A DNA stretch of 64,000 nt from Kribbella sp. CA-293567 (GTDB taxonomy: Bacteria > Actinomycetota > Actinomycetes > Propionibacteriales > Kribbellaceae): contig NZ_CP114065.1 in NCBI RefSeq assembly GCF_027627575.1, positions 3,534,001 to 3,598,000 on the forward strand, written 5' to 3'. Shown in pieces: positions 17,058 through 27,233 of the stretch; position 1 is the first letter of the stretch, and every line of letters starts with the position of its first letter. The notes beneath the pieces were generated by a model. That model saw only the letters and a list, made by a program, of their open reading frames with translations, did no database searches and had not been told where the DNA came from. Made by a program: the position numbers and the translations under genes.

Positions 17058-18743
17058 ATGAGCTCCGAGCTGCGCTACGTCGTCGGAGTCGACTTCGGCA
17101 CGCTGTCCGGCCGCGCCGTCGTCGTCCGGGTCTCCGACGGAGCCGAACTCGGCACGGGAGTGCACGAGTACGCGCATGCCGTGATCGATGACCGGCTGCC
17201 GGGAACCGGCCGGCGGCTGCCACCGGAATGGGCCCTGCAGGTGCCGGACGACTACCGTCAGGTCCTCGGCACCGCAGTCCCCGCGGCGATCGCCGCGGCA
17301 GACATCGATCCTGCTTCGGTGATCGGAATCGCCACTGACTTCACCGCCTGCACGATGGTCCCGTGCCTGGCCGACGGTACGCCGCTGAACGAGGTCGGCG
17401 AGTTCGCCGACAGGCCGCACGCCTACGTCAAGCTGTGGAAGCACCACGCCGCACAGCCGCAGGCTGACCGGATCAACGAGCTTGCCAGGCAGCGAGGCGA
17501 GGAGTGGCTGCCGCGGTACGGCGGACTGATCTCGTCGGAGTGGGAGTTCGCCAAGGCTCTGCAGTTGTTCGAGGAGGACCGCCGGCTCTACGACCGGATG
17601 GACCGATGGGTCGAGGCAGCCGACTGGATCGTCTGGCAGTTGTGCGGGCAGTACGTCCGCAACGCCTGCACCGCCGGCTACAAGGGCATCCTGCAGGACG
17701 GGCGCTATCCGTCGACGGACTTCCTCGAACACCTGTCGCCGGGCTTCGGCGGTTTCGTCGCCGACAAGCTGGAACACCCGATCGGTCAGCTCGGGTCGGC
17801 GGCCGGCCGGCTGACCGCCGAGGCCTCGGCGTGGACCGGGCTGCCGGAAGGGATAGCGGTCGCCGTCGGGAACGTGGACGCACATGTCACCGCGCCGGCG
17901 GCCCAGGCCGTGGACGCCGGACAGATGGTCGCCATCATGGGCACGTCGACGTGCCACGTGATGAGCGCCGACGCGCTGCGCGAGGTGCCGGGCATGTGTG
18001 GGGTGGTCGAGGGCGGCATCGTCGCGGGCCGATGGGGTTACGAAGCAGGCCAGAGCGGGGTCGGTGACATCTTCGGCTGGTTCGTCGACAACGCCGTACC
18101 GCCGTCGTACCACGAAGCGGCGGCCGCGGCGGGGGAGTCGGTGCACGAGCACCTCACGCGGCTCGCGGCCGGGCAGGCAGTCGCCGAACACGGGCTGGTC
18201 GCGCTCGACTGGCACAGCGGCAACCGGTCGGTGCTCGTCGACCACGAACTGTCCGGGCTGCTCGTCGGCCAGTCGCTGGCCACGCGTCCCGAGGACTGTT
18301 ATCGCGCCCTGCTCGAGGCGACCGCGTTCGGGACCCGCGTCATCGTCGAGACGTTCGCCGAGAGCGGCGTACCGGTGCGCGAGCTGATCATCGCCGGCGG
18401 GCTGGCCAAGAACGCACTGCTGATGCAGATCTACGCCGATGTCACCAGGCTTCCACTGTCGATCATCGACTCGGAGCAGGGTCCGGCGCTGGGTTCGGGC
18501 ATTCATGCCGCCGTGGCCGCCGGTGCCTACCCCGACGTCCCGACGGCGGCCAAGAGCATGGGCAAGGTCAGGCGCGGCGTCCAGCTGCCCGACGAGGCGC
18601 GGGCCACGGCGTACGACGAGCTGTTCGGTCTGTACCTCGAACTGCACGAGCACTTCGGCCGCCGGACCAAGCTGATGCGGAAGCTGAAATCCATTCGCCG
18701 GGCTGCTGTGGCCGGAGCACCTCAGAAGGAGGAGAGTCAGTGA
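17058..18743 (+). CDS. araB: Ribulokinase
   Basis: 561 residues. FGGY-kinase features: VVGVDFGTLSGRAVVV at the N-terminus, IGIATDFTACTMVPCLADGTPL, IMGTSTCHVMSA (phosphate loop), WHSGNRSVLVD, and LIIAGGLAKNALLMQIYAD. It phosphorylates L-ribulose to L-ribulose 5-phosphate in arabinose catabolism. AGGAAGGA precedes ATG 17058. It overlaps araD by four bases and heads araB-araD-araA. Confidence 0.96.
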   Translation: MSSELRYVVGVDFGTLSGRAVVVRVSDGAELGTGVHEYAHAVIDDRLPGTGRRLPPEWALQVPDDYRQVLGTAVPAAIAAADIDPASVIGIATDFTACTMVPCLADGTPLNEVGEFADRPHAYVKLWKHHAAQPQADRINELARQRGEEWLPRYGGLISSEWEFAKALQLFEEDRRLYDRMDRWVEAADWIVWQLCGQYVRNACTAGYKGILQDGRYPSTDFLEHLSPGFGGFVADKLEHPIGQLGSAAGRLTAEASAWTGLPEGIAVAVGNVDAHVTAPAAQAVDAGQMVAIMGTSTCHVMSADALREVPGMCGVVEGGIVAGRWGYEAGQSGVGDIFGWFVDNAVPPSYHEAAAAAGESVHEHLTRLAAGQAVAEHGLVALDWHSGNRSVLVDHELSGLLVGQSLATRPEDCYRALLEATAFGTRVIVETFAESGVPVRELIIAGGLAKNALLMQIYADVTRLPLSIIDSEQGPALGSGIHAAVAAGAYPDVPTAAKSMGKVRRGVQLPDEARATAYDELFGLYLELHEHFGRRTKLMRKLKSIRRAAVAGAPQKEESQ

Positions 18744-19417
18744 GAGCCGTCGCAGCGGTCGCAGAGACTCTTACGCGGCTTCGGGCAGAGGTGAGCGAGC
18801 TGCACGCGCACCTGCCGGCGTACGGGCTGGTGGTGTGGACGGCGGGCAACGTGTCCGCCCGGGTGCCTGGCCACGAGCTGATGGTGATCAAGCCGAGTGG
18901 AGTCCTCTACTCCGAGCTGACCCCCGGCAACATGGTGGTCTGCGATCTCGACGGCCGGGTCGTCGATGGTGAGCACGCGCCGTCCTCGGACACCGCGGCG
19001 CAGGCCTACGTGTACCGCGAGCTGCCGCAGGTCGGCGGTGTGGTGCACACCCATTCGCCGTACGCCGTCGCCTGGGCCGCGCGCGGCGAGCCGGTTCCCT
19101 GCGTCACGACGATGTGCGCCGACGAGTTCGGCGGCCCGATCCCGGTCGGGCCGTTCGCGATGATCGGGGACGACTCGATCGGCCGCGGCATCGTCGAGAC
19201 CCTCCGCGACTCGCGCTCACCGGCGGTGCTGATGCAGAACCACGGTGTCTTCAGCATCGGCCCGACCGCCAAGGCGGCGGTCAAGGCAGCGGTGATGTGC
19301 GAGGACGTCGCCCGGACGGTGCACCTGTCCCGGCAGCTCGGCCGGCCGATCCCGATCGACCAGTCCGCCGTCGACAGTCTCTTCGACCGGTACCAGCACG
19401 TGTACGGCCAACGATGA
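18740..19417 (+). CDS. araD: L-ribulose-5-phosphate 4-epimerase
   Basis: 225 residues of the class II aldolase/adducin fold. [24 protein letters not shown], the zinc ligands in [11 protein letters not shown] (about 103) and [12 protein letters not shown] (about 165) are conserved. It converts L-ribulose 5-phosphate to D-xylulose 5-phosphate. Start overlaps the araB stop (ATG within GTGAG/TGAGAG region, GTG 18740). Confidence 0.95.
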   Translation: MRAVAAVAETLTRLRAEVSELHAHLPAYGLVVWTAGNVSARVPGHELMVIKPSGVLYSELTPGNMVVCDLDGRVVDGEHAPSSDTAAQAYVYRELPQVGGVVHTHSPYAVAWAARGEPVPCVTTMCADEFGGPIPVGPFAMIGDDSIGRGIVETLRDSRSPAVLMQNHGVFSIGPTAKAAVKAAVMCEDVARTVHLSRQLGRPIPIDQSAVDSLFDRYQHVYGQR

Positions 19418-19449
19418 CAGCTCTCCGCAGCAGCTCCTGGAAGGACCGC

Positions 19450-20964
19450 ATGCCCGTGAACACCAGCGAGACGGCCCGAGAGATCTGGTTCCTCACCGGC
19501 AGCCAGGGCCTCTACGGTCCCGGCACTCTCCAGCAGGTCGCCGAACAGTCCCAGGTGGTGGCCAAGCGGCTCGCCGACGCCGAGCTGCCGGCCCAGATCG
19601 TCTGGAAGCCGGTGCTGCTGGACGCCGGCGCGATCCACCGGTTGTTGCTGCAGGCAAACAGTACGCCGGAGTGCGTCGGCGTGATCGCGTGGATGCACAC
19701 GTTCTCGCCGGCCAAGATGTGGATCGCCGGCCTCGACGCGCTGCGCAAACCGCTGCTGCACCTGCACACGCAGGCCAACGTCGCGCTGCCGTGGTCCACG
19801 ATCGACATGGACTTCATGAACCTCAACCAGGCCGCCCATGGTGACCGGGAGTTCGGCTACATCCAGTCCCGGTTGCAGGTGCCGCGCAAGACCGTGGCCG
19901 GACACGTCGAGTCGCCGTCGGTGCAGGAGCGGGTAGGGCACTGGGCTCGCGCCGCGATCGGGGTCGCCGAGCTCCGGTCGCTCAAGGTCGCCCGGTTCGG
20001 TGACAACATGCGCGACGTCGCGGTGACCGAGGGGGACAAGGTCGAGGCCCAGCTGAGGTTCGGCGTCTCGGTCAACACCTACAGCGTCAACGATCTCGTC
20101 ACCGTGGTCGACGAGGTCACCGATGCCGAGATCTCAACGCTGGTGGAGGAGTACGCCGACACCTACGCCGTCGCGCCCGAGTTGCTGCCGGACGGCGCCC
20201 GCCACGAGTCGCTACGGTACGGCGCACGGATCGAACTGGGACTCCGGTCCTTCCTGACCGCCGGTGGGTTCGGCGCGTTCACCTCGAACTTCGAGGATCT
20301 GGGCGGACTACGCCAGTTGCCAGGGCTGGCCGTGCAACGGCTGATGGCCGACGGCTACGGTTTCGGTGGCGAGGGCGACTGGAAGACGTCGATGGTGCTG
20401 CGAGGCAGTAAGGCGATGGCCGAAGGGCTGCCGGGTGGCACCTCGTTCATGGAGGACTACACGTACCACCTGGTGCCGGGGGAGGAGAAGATCCTCGGCG
20501 CCCACATGCTGGAGGTCTGTCCCTCCCTCACCTCGACCCGCCCGGCGCTGGAGATCCATCCGCTCTCCATCGGCGACCGCGAGGACCCGGTCCGCCTGCG
20601 CTTCACCGCCGATGCCGCCGCCGGGATCGTGGTCGGTCTGGCCGATCTGGGCAGCCGCTTCCGGCTCACGGCGAACGTCGTGCAGGTCGTGGAGCCCGAC
20701 GAGGACCTGCCGCGGCTCCCGGTCGCGTGTGCGGTCTGGAAGCCGGAACCGTCGCTGGCCACCGCGGCCGAGTCATGGCTGGTGGCCGGCGCACCTCACC
20801 ACACGGTCCTGACGACAGCGCTCGACCGCGAGGTCTACGAGGACTTCGCCGACATGCTGTCGGTCGAGCTGGCCGTCATCGACTCCTCGACCACCGTGCG
20901 GGGGTTCCAGCGCGAACTCCAGTGGACCAACGCCTACCACCACCTCACCGGTCTGAAGGGCTGA
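19450..20964 (+). CDS. araA: L-arabinose isomerase
   Basis: 504 residues from ATG 19450, preceded by GGAAGGA; an ATG at 19414 overlapping the araD stop would add 12 residues. Family hallmarks: [72 protein letters not shown]. It interconverts L-arabinose and L-ribulose. The length matches the usual 500 residues. Confidence 0.96.
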   Translation: MPVNTSETAREIWFLTGSQGLYGPGTLQQVAEQSQVVAKRLADAELPAQIVWKPVLLDAGAIHRLLLQANSTPECVGVIAWMHTFSPAKMWIAGLDALRKPLLHLHTQANVALPWSTIDMDFMNLNQAAHGDREFGYIQSRLQVPRKTVAGHVESPSVQERVGHWARAAIGVAELRSLKVARFGDNMRDVAVTEGDKVEAQLRFGVSVNTYSVNDLVTVVDEVTDAEISTLVEEYADTYAVAPELLPDGARHESLRYGARIELGLRSFLTAGGFGAFTSNFEDLGGLRQLPGLAVQRLMADGYGFGGEGDWKTSMVLRGSKAMAEGLPGGTSFMEDYTYHLVPGEEKILGAHMLEVCPSLTSTRPALEIHPLSIGDREDPVRLRFTADAAAGIVVGLADLGSRFRLTANVVQVVEPDEDLPRLPVACAVWKPEPSLATAAESWLVAGAPHHTVLTTALDREVYEDFADMLSVELAVIDSSTTVRGFQRELQWTNAYHHLTGLKG

Positions 20965-20965
20965 C

Positions 20966-20986
20966 TCCCGGCCGCCGGCGCCGGGA
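20966..20986 (+). terminator. Probable terminator after araBDA
   Basis: TCCCGGC and GCCGGGA (20966-20972 and 20980-20986) form a G-C stem with a 7-base loop and are followed by TTTCC, immediately after the araA stop. Confidence 0.5.
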
Positions 20987-21097
20987 TTTCCGGCACGGGC
21001 GCGTCCGATTTCCGGCCGATCGACGCTGCTCCGGTCCATAGCGGGAGGGGCGGGGTACCGGCCCGTTTCTCGCCGCCAGGAGGGGCGGCGAGGAACG

Positions 21098-21562
21098 ATG
21101 CGGAGGGCTTCGCGGATGAACTCACGGATCAGGAACACGGCCATGGTGGTGGCTGCGACCGGTGCTGTCGCGGTACGGAAGGTGCTCGAGCGGGCACCCA
21201 GCGGCTGGCCGGGCACGCCGACGGTCGACCCGGAGCGCTGGCGGGTGGTGACGGTCTACCGGCCGATCGAGGAGATCGAGCCGGCGCTTCCCGAACCGCT
21301 GGCCGAGCTCGGCGACGCGGTCGAGATTCGGCTGACGACCGCGCCGGGCGACAAGGGCACCGAGGTGGCGGCGCGGCTTCGGCGTACCGGCAGGAACGAG
21401 CCGTCGGTGGAAGACCTTCGGCGCGCGCTGCGGGAGGCCAAGCAACTGCTCGAGGTCGGGTACGTACTGGAGCCGGACCGCAACTCCACCACCCAGCCCA
21501 CCGGGCTGAACGCCGGGCTGCGCAAGGCGACTGCCGGTGCTCGTGGGGAGGGGCGGCTGTGA
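21098..21562 (+). CDS. Small conserved protein coupled to the zinc dehydrogenase, SRPBCC-like
   Basis: 154 residues from ATG 21098 (AGGA nearby); ATG 21116 is an alternative. A short hydrophobic N-terminus (AMVVAATGAVAV) precedes a mixed domain (RWRVVTVYRPIEEIEPAL, AVEIRLTTAPGDKGTEVAARL) that resembles a cut-down SRPBCC/polyketide-cyclase fold, then a helical tail. It overlaps the dehydrogenase gene by four bases, so the two products are probably used together. The fold call is tentative. Confidence 0.6.
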   Translation: MRRASRMNSRIRNTAMVVAATGAVAVRKVLERAPSGWPGTPTVDPERWRVVTVYRPIEEIEPALPEPLAELGDAVEIRLTTAPGDKGTEVAARLRRTGRNEPSVEDLRRALREAKQLLEVGYVLEPDRNSTTQPTGLNAGLRKATAGARGEGRL

Positions 21563-22734
21563 AGGCGCTGCTGTGGACCGGTGTCAACGAGACCAGCGTG
21601 GAAGAGGTCCCCGACCCGCAGATCCAGAACCCGGGTGACGTCGTCGTCAAGGTGAGCCGGACGGTCACCTGTGGCTCCGACTTGCACCTGCTCGGCGGGT
21701 ACATCCCGTTCATGGAGAAGGGCGACGTGCTCGGTCACGAGTTCGTCGGCGAGGTCGTCGAGGTGGGATCCGAGGTACGCCGCCATCAGGTCGGCGACCG
21801 GGTCGTCGTGTGCTCGTTCATCTCCTGCGGCAAGTGCTGGTACTGCAAGAACGAGCTGTACTCCTGCTGCGACAACGGCAACACGAATCCCGGGATCACC
21901 GACCTGCTGTGGGGCGCCAACCCCGGTGGTTGCTTCGGCTACTCCCACGCGATGGGTGGCAACGCCGGCAGCCACGCGGAGTACATCCGGGTGCCGTTCG
22001 CCGACATCGGTGCCTTCAAGGTGCCCGACGAGGTCAGCGACGAGCGCGCCCTGTTCGCCTCCGACTCCGCCCCGACCGGCTGGATGGGGGCCGACCTGGG
22101 CAACGTCAAGGGCGGTGATGTCGTCGCGGTCTGGGGAGCCGGCGCGGTCGGCCAGATGGCCGCCCGGGCCGCCATGCTGCTCGGCGCGGAGCAGGTGATC
22201 ATCATCGACCGCTTCGACTACCGGCTGCAGTCAGCTCGCCGGCAGATCGGCTGCGAGACGCTGAACTACGAGCAGACCGACGTCACGGCCGACCTCAAGG
22301 AGCGCAGCGGTGGCCGTGGGCCCGACGTCTGCATCGAGGCGGTCGGGATGGAGGCCCACAGTCCTGGGCTGTCCTTCGGCTACGACCAGGTGAAGCAGCA
22401 GTTGCGGCTGCAGACCGACCGCCCGACCGCGGTACGGCAGGCGATCTACAACTGCCGCAAGGGCGGAACGGTCTTCGTCCTGGGCGTCTTCGCGGGTTTC
22501 GTGGACAAGTTCCCGCTCGGCGCGATGATGAACAAGGGCCTGACCGTCCGCGGCGCGCAGATGCACGGGCAGCGCTACATCCCGATGCTGCTGGAGCGGA
22601 TGGCCCGCGGCGAGCTGGTCACCGAACACCTGGCCACCCACACGATGCCGCTGACCGACGGCCCGAAGGGGTACCAGATGTTCAAGGACAAGACCGACGG
22701 GAACATCCGCTCGGTCTTCCTCCCGGCCGGCTGA
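21559..22734 (+). CDS. Zinc-dependent alcohol dehydrogenase (formaldehyde-dehydrogenase-like)
   Basis: 391 residues. Catalytic zinc motifs TCGSDLHLLGG and GHEFVGEVVEVG, a structural zinc cluster CGKCWYCKNELYSCC, and the nucleotide fold GAGAVGQMAARAAMLLGA mark a medium-chain, class III/glutathione-independent formaldehyde dehydrogenase type. The long middle segment (TNPGITDLLWGANPGGCFGY) fits that subgroup. Translationally coupled to the small protein upstream. Confidence 0.9.
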   Translation: MKALLWTGVNETSVEEVPDPQIQNPGDVVVKVSRTVTCGSDLHLLGGYIPFMEKGDVLGHEFVGEVVEVGSEVRRHQVGDRVVVCSFISCGKCWYCKNELYSCCDNGNTNPGITDLLWGANPGGCFGYSHAMGGNAGSHAEYIRVPFADIGAFKVPDEVSDERALFASDSAPTGWMGADLGNVKGGDVVAVWGAGAVGQMAARAAMLLGAEQVIIIDRFDYRLQSARRQIGCETLNYEQTDVTADLKERSGGRGPDVCIEAVGMEAHSPGLSFGYDQVKQQLRLQTDRPTAVRQAIYNCRKGGTVFVLGVFAGFVDKFPLGAMMNKGLTVRGAQMHGQRYIPMLLERMARGELVTEHLATHTMPLTDGPKGYQMFKDKTDGNIRSVFLPAG

Positions 22735-22736
22735 CC

Positions 22737-23495
22737 TCACCGTGCGGTGACAGCGCCGGGCACGCGCCCGCTGCTGTCACCGCACGCGGCGTCTGCAGCT
22801 GCTCCGGCCACTCGTGTACGCCGATCCGGCTCCAGCTTGTCCTGCCACCGCAGGCATTCGTCGATCGCCTCGGTCAGCAGCCGCCGCAGCAAAGCGTCGG
22901 TCCGCGACGAACCGGACCGGACGATCGCCCGAACCGCGGCGGCGATCGAACGCGGCGCTGCCCGGTTCTCGTACGCCGTGCGCCGCGGATGCGGGCGCGA
23001 CCCGAGGAAGGCCGCCGCCCGGCGCCGAACCTCCGACGGCACGGCAACCTCCGGCGGGCGCGAGTCCCCGCCGGCCGCCTGCTCCAGCTCCGCCAGCACC
23101 TGCTCGGCCCGAACCAACGCGACCACGAGAACGAACTGATCCGCCGCGGAGGCCGACTCCATCGCCGTGCCCACGCACCGCACCACCAGCGCCGGCACCA
23201 ACCGCGGATCCTCGCTGGTCAGACCGACCACCGACGGAATCAACGGAACCAGCGCACCGCGCCCCTCGTCGGTCGTGCAGTCGTTGACCTCCCGGGCCAG
23301 CGCGGCGAGCAGCGGATGCGTACAAGCCGGATGATCGGACCACCGCTCACCCGCCAGGAACGACGCGAACTCCATGAAGCACGCGCCGTTGGCGGCGCTG
23401 CGATGGCGTCCCGGCGAAAGCACGGGAACGCCCGTCAGTTGTTCACCAGCGGGCTTTCGGCCCAGGTTCAGGTTGGGAAAGAAGGACACGGTCAC
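22737..23495 (-). CDS. Conserved hypothetical protein
   Basis: 252 residues from GTG 23495, which has AAGGA six bases upstream; an ATG at 23549 is a weaker option. The conserved-looking core is NGACFMEFASFLAGERWSD then HPACTHPLLAALAREVND, followed by a helical, Arg-rich C-terminal half. No signal peptide or catalytic motif is visible. Function unknown; possibly a cytoplasmic regulatory or scaffold protein. It is convergent with the dehydrogenase gene. Confidence 0.7.
   Translation of the reverse strand: MTVSFFPNLNLGRKPAGEQLTGVPVLSPGRHRSAANGACFMEFASFLAGERWSDHPACTHPLLAALAREVNDCTTDEGRGALVPLIPSVVGLTSEDPRLVPALVVRCVGTAMESASAADQFVLVVALVRAEQVLAELEQAAGGDSRPPEVAVPSEVRRRAAAFLGSRPHPRRTAYENRAAPRSIAAAVRAIVRSGSSRTDALLRRLLTEAIDECLRWQDKLEPDRRTRVAGAAADAACGDSSGRVPGAVTAR
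22742..22785. terminator. Large hairpin between convergent genes
   Basis: Arms 22742-22754 and 22773-22785 pair perfectly over 13 bases around an 18-base loop. It lies just after the dehydrogenase stop and inside the last codons of the opposing gene (stop at 22737), so it probably terminates rightward transcription while encoding the tail of the leftward protein. Confidence 0.55.
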
Positions 23496-23733
23496 ACACC
23501 GTCCTTGCCGTTGAACGACAGCCACCACGGTCCGCTTCTTCGACACCATCAGCTGCCGCGCCCCACCGAGGAGGCACCCGCTCGGTACCCAGCCGTCCGC
23601 CGTGCATTCCCGCCGGAAGCCGGCCGATGTGGTCAGGGCAACCGCGACGACCCGGTGTCGTACTCCGCAATGTGAACCCGTTCCCGCTGGAATGCCGTGA
23701 CTGGTACGACGGTTGCCTGCTGGTGCTGCTCGG

Positions 23734-24555
23734 CTAGAACGGCCGGGCGGCGTTGATCTTCGCGACCATCGGGCCGAGGCCGGTGACGAGTTCTTCGACC
23801 TCGTGCGGCTCCAGACACGTGTACGCCGGTGCGGCCAGCCTGTCGGTGAGCTCCTCGATCTCGACCCTGAGCTTGCGTCCGGCCGGCGTGAACCAGCCTT
23901 CGCCGTCGACCAGCCCGCGCAACCGGAGACCGTCGACCACGGCGTCCAGTTGGTCGTCGGTGAGCGGATCGAGCCGGCCGAAGTCTCGCGGCTTCATGTC
24001 CCAGTAGAGCGCCTGCAGCACGTGCGATTCCTGCCCGTTGATGCCGGCCGCAACCAGAGCGGTCAGGTGACCGTCGCCGCGGTGCTCGCGCAGCAGGGTG
24101 GCCGCGTGCCAGAGACGGGGGAGCGGTTCTTCGGGGATCGGCAGCGAACGCAGCCCGGCGTACAGGAGTCTGCCCTCGATCGGTGCGTGGTACGCCGCTC
24201 TGGTGGCGAGCTCGGCGGCGCGCGCGATCACCGGGCTGTCGGCCAGTTCGCCCAGGATCCCGCGGAGCGCCGCGACGCAGCCGCGCTGCCGGGCAGCGAG
24301 GACGGCGTCCGGCGTGGCGACCTCCCACACGCTCGGGATACACGCGGCGACCTCGCCCGGCGCGAAGTTGTAGAACAAGGCGTCCACCACCTCGGCCGGC
24401 ACCCGTCCGAGCGGCGCCGACCGCGAGGCGAAGTACAACGGCCAGAAGCCCTCGTACCCGAGTGCCTGCAACTCCTCGGTCGGCTCATCGGACATGTAGG
24501 CGACTTCGTGGATCGGTACGAACAGATCCTTGAGCCGCCGCGCCACGTTCTCCAC
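23734..24555 (-). CDS. SCO6745-family protein with winged-helix tail
   Basis: 273 residues from GTG 24555, which has GAGGAG seven bases upstream. ENVARRLKDLFVPIHEVAYMS at the N-terminus and YFASRSAPLGRVPAEVVDALFYNF are typical of the actinobacterial SCO6745 family. The C-terminal third (DQLDAVVDGLRLRGLVDGE, then FTPAGRKLRVEIEELTD) resembles a MarR-type winged helix. Biological role is not established. It is divergent from the gene at 24885. Confidence 0.75.
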   Translation of the reverse strand: MENVARRLKDLFVPIHEVAYMSDEPTEELQALGYEGFWPLYFASRSAPLGRVPAEVVDALFYNFAPGEVAACIPSVWEVATPDAVLAARQRGCVAALRGILGELADSPVIARAAELATRAAYHAPIEGRLLYAGLRSLPIPEEPLPRLWHAATLLREHRGDGHLTALVAAGINGQESHVLQALYWDMKPRDFGRLDPLTDDQLDAVVDGLRLRGLVDGEGWFTPAGRKLRVEIEELTDRLAAPAYTCLEPHEVEELVTGLGPMVAKINAARPF

Positions 24556-24884
24556 CGCAGTACTCCTCGTTTCGAACCGGCCCGTCACCGGCCTCTCACA
24601 CCTGCTACGAACCGCTCACTAGGTTTCCGACAACTTTCCCGGCCGGAACCGTATCGAGTTCAGAGAGACCTACCCTTCGCGAGAGGACTTCCGACCGTCC
24701 AGCACTCGACCGGGCCGCACAGGTCCGCGGCCGGACCTGGCAAGGCTTCGAGCACCTGGTCGCGGACAAGTGCGGCGGCCGAAGCACGCTGCTGACCGCG
24801 ATCGACAGGGACACCGGGCCGCCGTACCGAGGGCAGTTCGGGCGGTCTTCCCCCGAACCTCTCGCGTGGCACAGTTGCCCGACG
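24556..24884. other. Intergenic region between divergent genes
   Basis: 329 bases between the SCO6745-type gene and the CrtA-like gene. I see no conserved gene, RNA or clear palindrome; it presumably holds both promoters. Confidence 0.5.
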
Positions 24885-25583
24885 ATGACGATCTTCACGT
24901 TCCACCTCGCGGAGCTCCGTCCGACGACGACGGCGGGGGCACTGTGGAAGGCGCCGACCGGAGCTGCCACGCCCGGTCTGCGGTACGCCGAATGCCTGGC
25001 GCTGATGCGCCTCGGAGCCGCGACCATCTCGCCGGCCCGGATGCAGTTGCGCCGGATGGCGATGTTCGCGCGGTGGGAGGACGAGGCGGCGATCGAGACC
25101 TTCCTGGCGGACGACCCGCTGGGCCGCCAGTTGGCAGCGGGCTGGCACGTGCGGATGCAGTTCCTGCGCCGCTGGTCGCGGCTGGCGGCGCTGCCCGACC
25201 TGCCGGCGAGAGCGGGGGAGTGGGACCCTGCCGAACCCGTCGTCGCGGTCACGCTGGCCCGGATGCGCCTGCTCGAAGTGCCGCGGTTCCTCAAATGGGG
25301 AAAGCCGGTCGAACGCCTGGTCCGCGACCACCCGGGAACCACGCTGGCACTCGCCGCGATGCGCCCGCCACGGACGATTTCCACGTTCTCGGTCTGGCGG
25401 TCCGTACGGGAGATGGAAGAGATGGTGCATGGCCACAGCTCCGTCGCGGCGCCCGATCGTCATGCCGTGGCGATGGCCGAGCGCCGGCGCAAAGACTTCC
25501 ACCACGAGTTCGCCACCCTGCGCTTCCGGCCGCTCTCCGAGCACGGCTCATGGCAAGGGCGCAGCGAGATCGTTCCGCGGTAG
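24885..25583 (+). CDS. CrtA-like (spheroidene monooxygenase-related) conserved protein
   Basis: 232 residues. The repeated pattern of short beta-alpha units (LRYAECLALMRLGAATISPA, MFARWEDEAAIETFLADDPL, TLALAAMRPPRTISTFSVWR) suggests a dimeric alpha/beta-barrel like heme-binding CrtA or antibiotic-biosynthesis monooxygenases. No carotenoid genes are nearby, so a carotenoid role is not supported here. No Shine-Dalgarno precedes ATG 24885. Family call moderate, function unknown. Confidence 0.6.
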   Translation: MTIFTFHLAELRPTTTAGALWKAPTGAATPGLRYAECLALMRLGAATISPARMQLRRMAMFARWEDEAAIETFLADDPLGRQLAAGWHVRMQFLRRWSRLAALPDLPARAGEWDPAEPVVAVTLARMRLLEVPRFLKWGKPVERLVRDHPGTTLALAAMRPPRTISTFSVWRSVREMEEMVHGHSSVAAPDRHAVAMAERRRKDFHHEFATLRFRPLSEHGSWQGRSEIVPR

Positions 25584-25684
25584 CGCACTGCGCGCTGACT
25601 TGTGGTCGAGTCCTGCGCTGATGTCGCGAGGAGAAGATCGGCACCGACGTACCGGCGTACGTAGGAGCGACGAGAGGAATCACC

Positions 25685-26479
25685 GTGACCGAGTTTCTCA
25701 GTACCGGCACCGCTGGGCGGATCGCTTACGAGCGAGCAGGCGAGGGGCACCCGGTGATCTTGATCGGGGGCGCGATGCAGTTCCGCGCCGTCGATGAGCC
25801 GACGCGGGCCCTGACCGACGAGTTGTCCCGGCGAGGGCTCACGGCCGTCAACTACGACCGCCCTGGCCGCGGGCAGAGCACCGGGGCGGGGGCGTTCGGG
25901 CTCGATGCGGAGATCGAAGCGGTCAGAGCCCTGGTCGAGCAGGTCGGCGGCGCCGGCGCTCTGTACGGCAGCTCTTCTGGCGCCGCGATCGCCCTCGCGG
26001 CGGCTACATCCGTGCCCGGCATCACCGATCTTGTTCTCTGGGAGCCGCCACTGGGACCTGAGTCAGGCACGGACGGCGCCGAGTTCCTCGAGCGTCTCCG
26101 CTCCGCGGTGGGGACCGACGACGCGGAGCGGATCGTGGCGACTTTCATGGAAGGAATGCCACCGCAGTGGTACGACGGCATTCGCAACGGGCCCGACTGG
26201 CCGGCCTATGCGCAAATGGCGCCGACGCTCGTCGGAGACGCGGAAGCCCTGGCCTGGACCCAGTCAAGTCCTCGCGATCGCTTGTGGGCGAGCATCGACG
26301 TACCGACGACGGTGCTGCTCGGACGCGAAGCATTCGACTTCTTCCGCGAGGCCGCGAGCTCGATCGCCACGAGCCTCACCGACGCCGAGGTGGTCGAGCT
26401 CCCCGGCTCCGAGCACAGCTGGGAAGCCGCCGACCTGGCTGCTGCGATCGCAACCTGTCTGAAGGCCGAGTCAGCGTAG
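25685..26479 (+). CDS. Alpha/beta hydrolase
   Basis: 264 residues from GTG 25685. The nucleophile elbow GSSSG (about 99) with an upstream oxyanion segment ILIGGAMQFR, the acid in the strand VLLGREAFDF, and the histidine in SEHSWEA near the C-terminus form an alpha/beta-hydrolase triad. Substrate unknown. It is convergent with the GNAT gene, 14 bases away. Confidence 0.85.
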   Translation: MTEFLSTGTAGRIAYERAGEGHPVILIGGAMQFRAVDEPTRALTDELSRRGLTAVNYDRPGRGQSTGAGAFGLDAEIEAVRALVEQVGGAGALYGSSSGAAIALAAATSVPGITDLVLWEPPLGPESGTDGAEFLERLRSAVGTDDAERIVATFMEGMPPQWYDGIRNGPDWPAYAQMAPTLVGDAEALAWTQSSPRDRLWASIDVPTTVLLGREAFDFFREAASSIATSLTDAEVVELPGSEHSWEAADLAAAIATCLKAESA

Positions 26480-26493
26480 TCGGACCGTTTCGC

Positions 26494-27090
26494 TCAACTC
26501 GCGGCAACCTTGCCCGGCTGAACCGTACGGCGCATGACCGTGTTCTTCATCCCCTTGGCGCGGACGAACTCGAAGCCGGCCTCCTCGTACATCGTGCGGG
26601 TGCCGTTGTAGACGAAGGAGTTGCTCATCCTCTTCTCGCCGATCTCGTGCGGATATCCCTCGACCACCCCGCCACCCTGCGCTCCGATCAGGTCCAGCGC
26701 ACCGGCCAGCGCCACCTTGGCGTAGCCCTGCCTGCGGTGGCGCTTGTCGACGAAGATGCAAGTGATGCGGTAGTCGGGAACGAGGTCGGCCTCGGCGTCG
26801 TACTGCTTGCGGTGATGGATGTTCGGGAGCTCGTCCGGAGTCCCGTACTCCGCCCACGCGATCGCCTCGTCACCGACCATCACCAGCGCCGCGTGAGCCT
26901 GCCCGGCCTCCACCAACTGCTTCTTCAGCGCCCGGTTGCCCTCGTACCCCTGCCCCCGCTCGGCACAGTCGGGCTGGAAGTAGATGCACCAGCATCCACC
27001 GAAGATCCCGTTGTGCCGCTCCACCAGCCCGGCGAACGCGTCCCAGGTACGAGCGGTCAACGGCTGAATCGAGTGGTCACCTGTCGTCAT
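26494..27090 (-). CDS. GNAT-family N-acetyltransferase
   Basis: 198 residues. The acetyl-CoA loop VDKRHRRQGYAKVALAGAL (about 115) and the final FEFVRAKGMKNTVMRR strand are GNAT-like. The Trp- and Cys-rich early segment IFGGCWCIYFQPDC is common in a GNAT subgroup of small-molecule acetyltransferases. Acceptor unknown. Confidence 0.85.
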   Translation of the reverse strand: MTTGDHSIQPLTARTWDAFAGLVERHNGIFGGCWCIYFQPDCAERGQGYEGNRALKKQLVEAGQAHAALVMVGDEAIAWAEYGTPDELPNIHHRKQYDAEADLVPDYRITCIFVDKRHRRQGYAKVALAGALDLIGAQGGGVVEGYPHEIGEKRMSNSFVYNGTRTMYEEAGFEFVRAKGMKNTVMRRTVQPGKVAAS

Positions 27091-27233
27091 GCCGCCGATC
27101 GTAAGCAGCAGAAGCGGACGATCTACGTCCGCAGACCTGATCTGCCCCCAGATTGTTGCTCGATCAACAGCGGGTTGTCTGTTGAAGGTCGGCCCACTGC
27201 GCCGCGGCCGAATCAGAGATACGCTCCGCGGCT

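Noticed and set aside
24605..25544. Leftward frames opposite the CrtA-like gene
   Set aside because: No recognisable domain; they conflict with a convincing forward gene.
24885..25583. Carotenoid biosynthesis call for the CrtA-like protein
   Set aside because: No other carotenoid gene is in the window; only the fold similarity is supportable.
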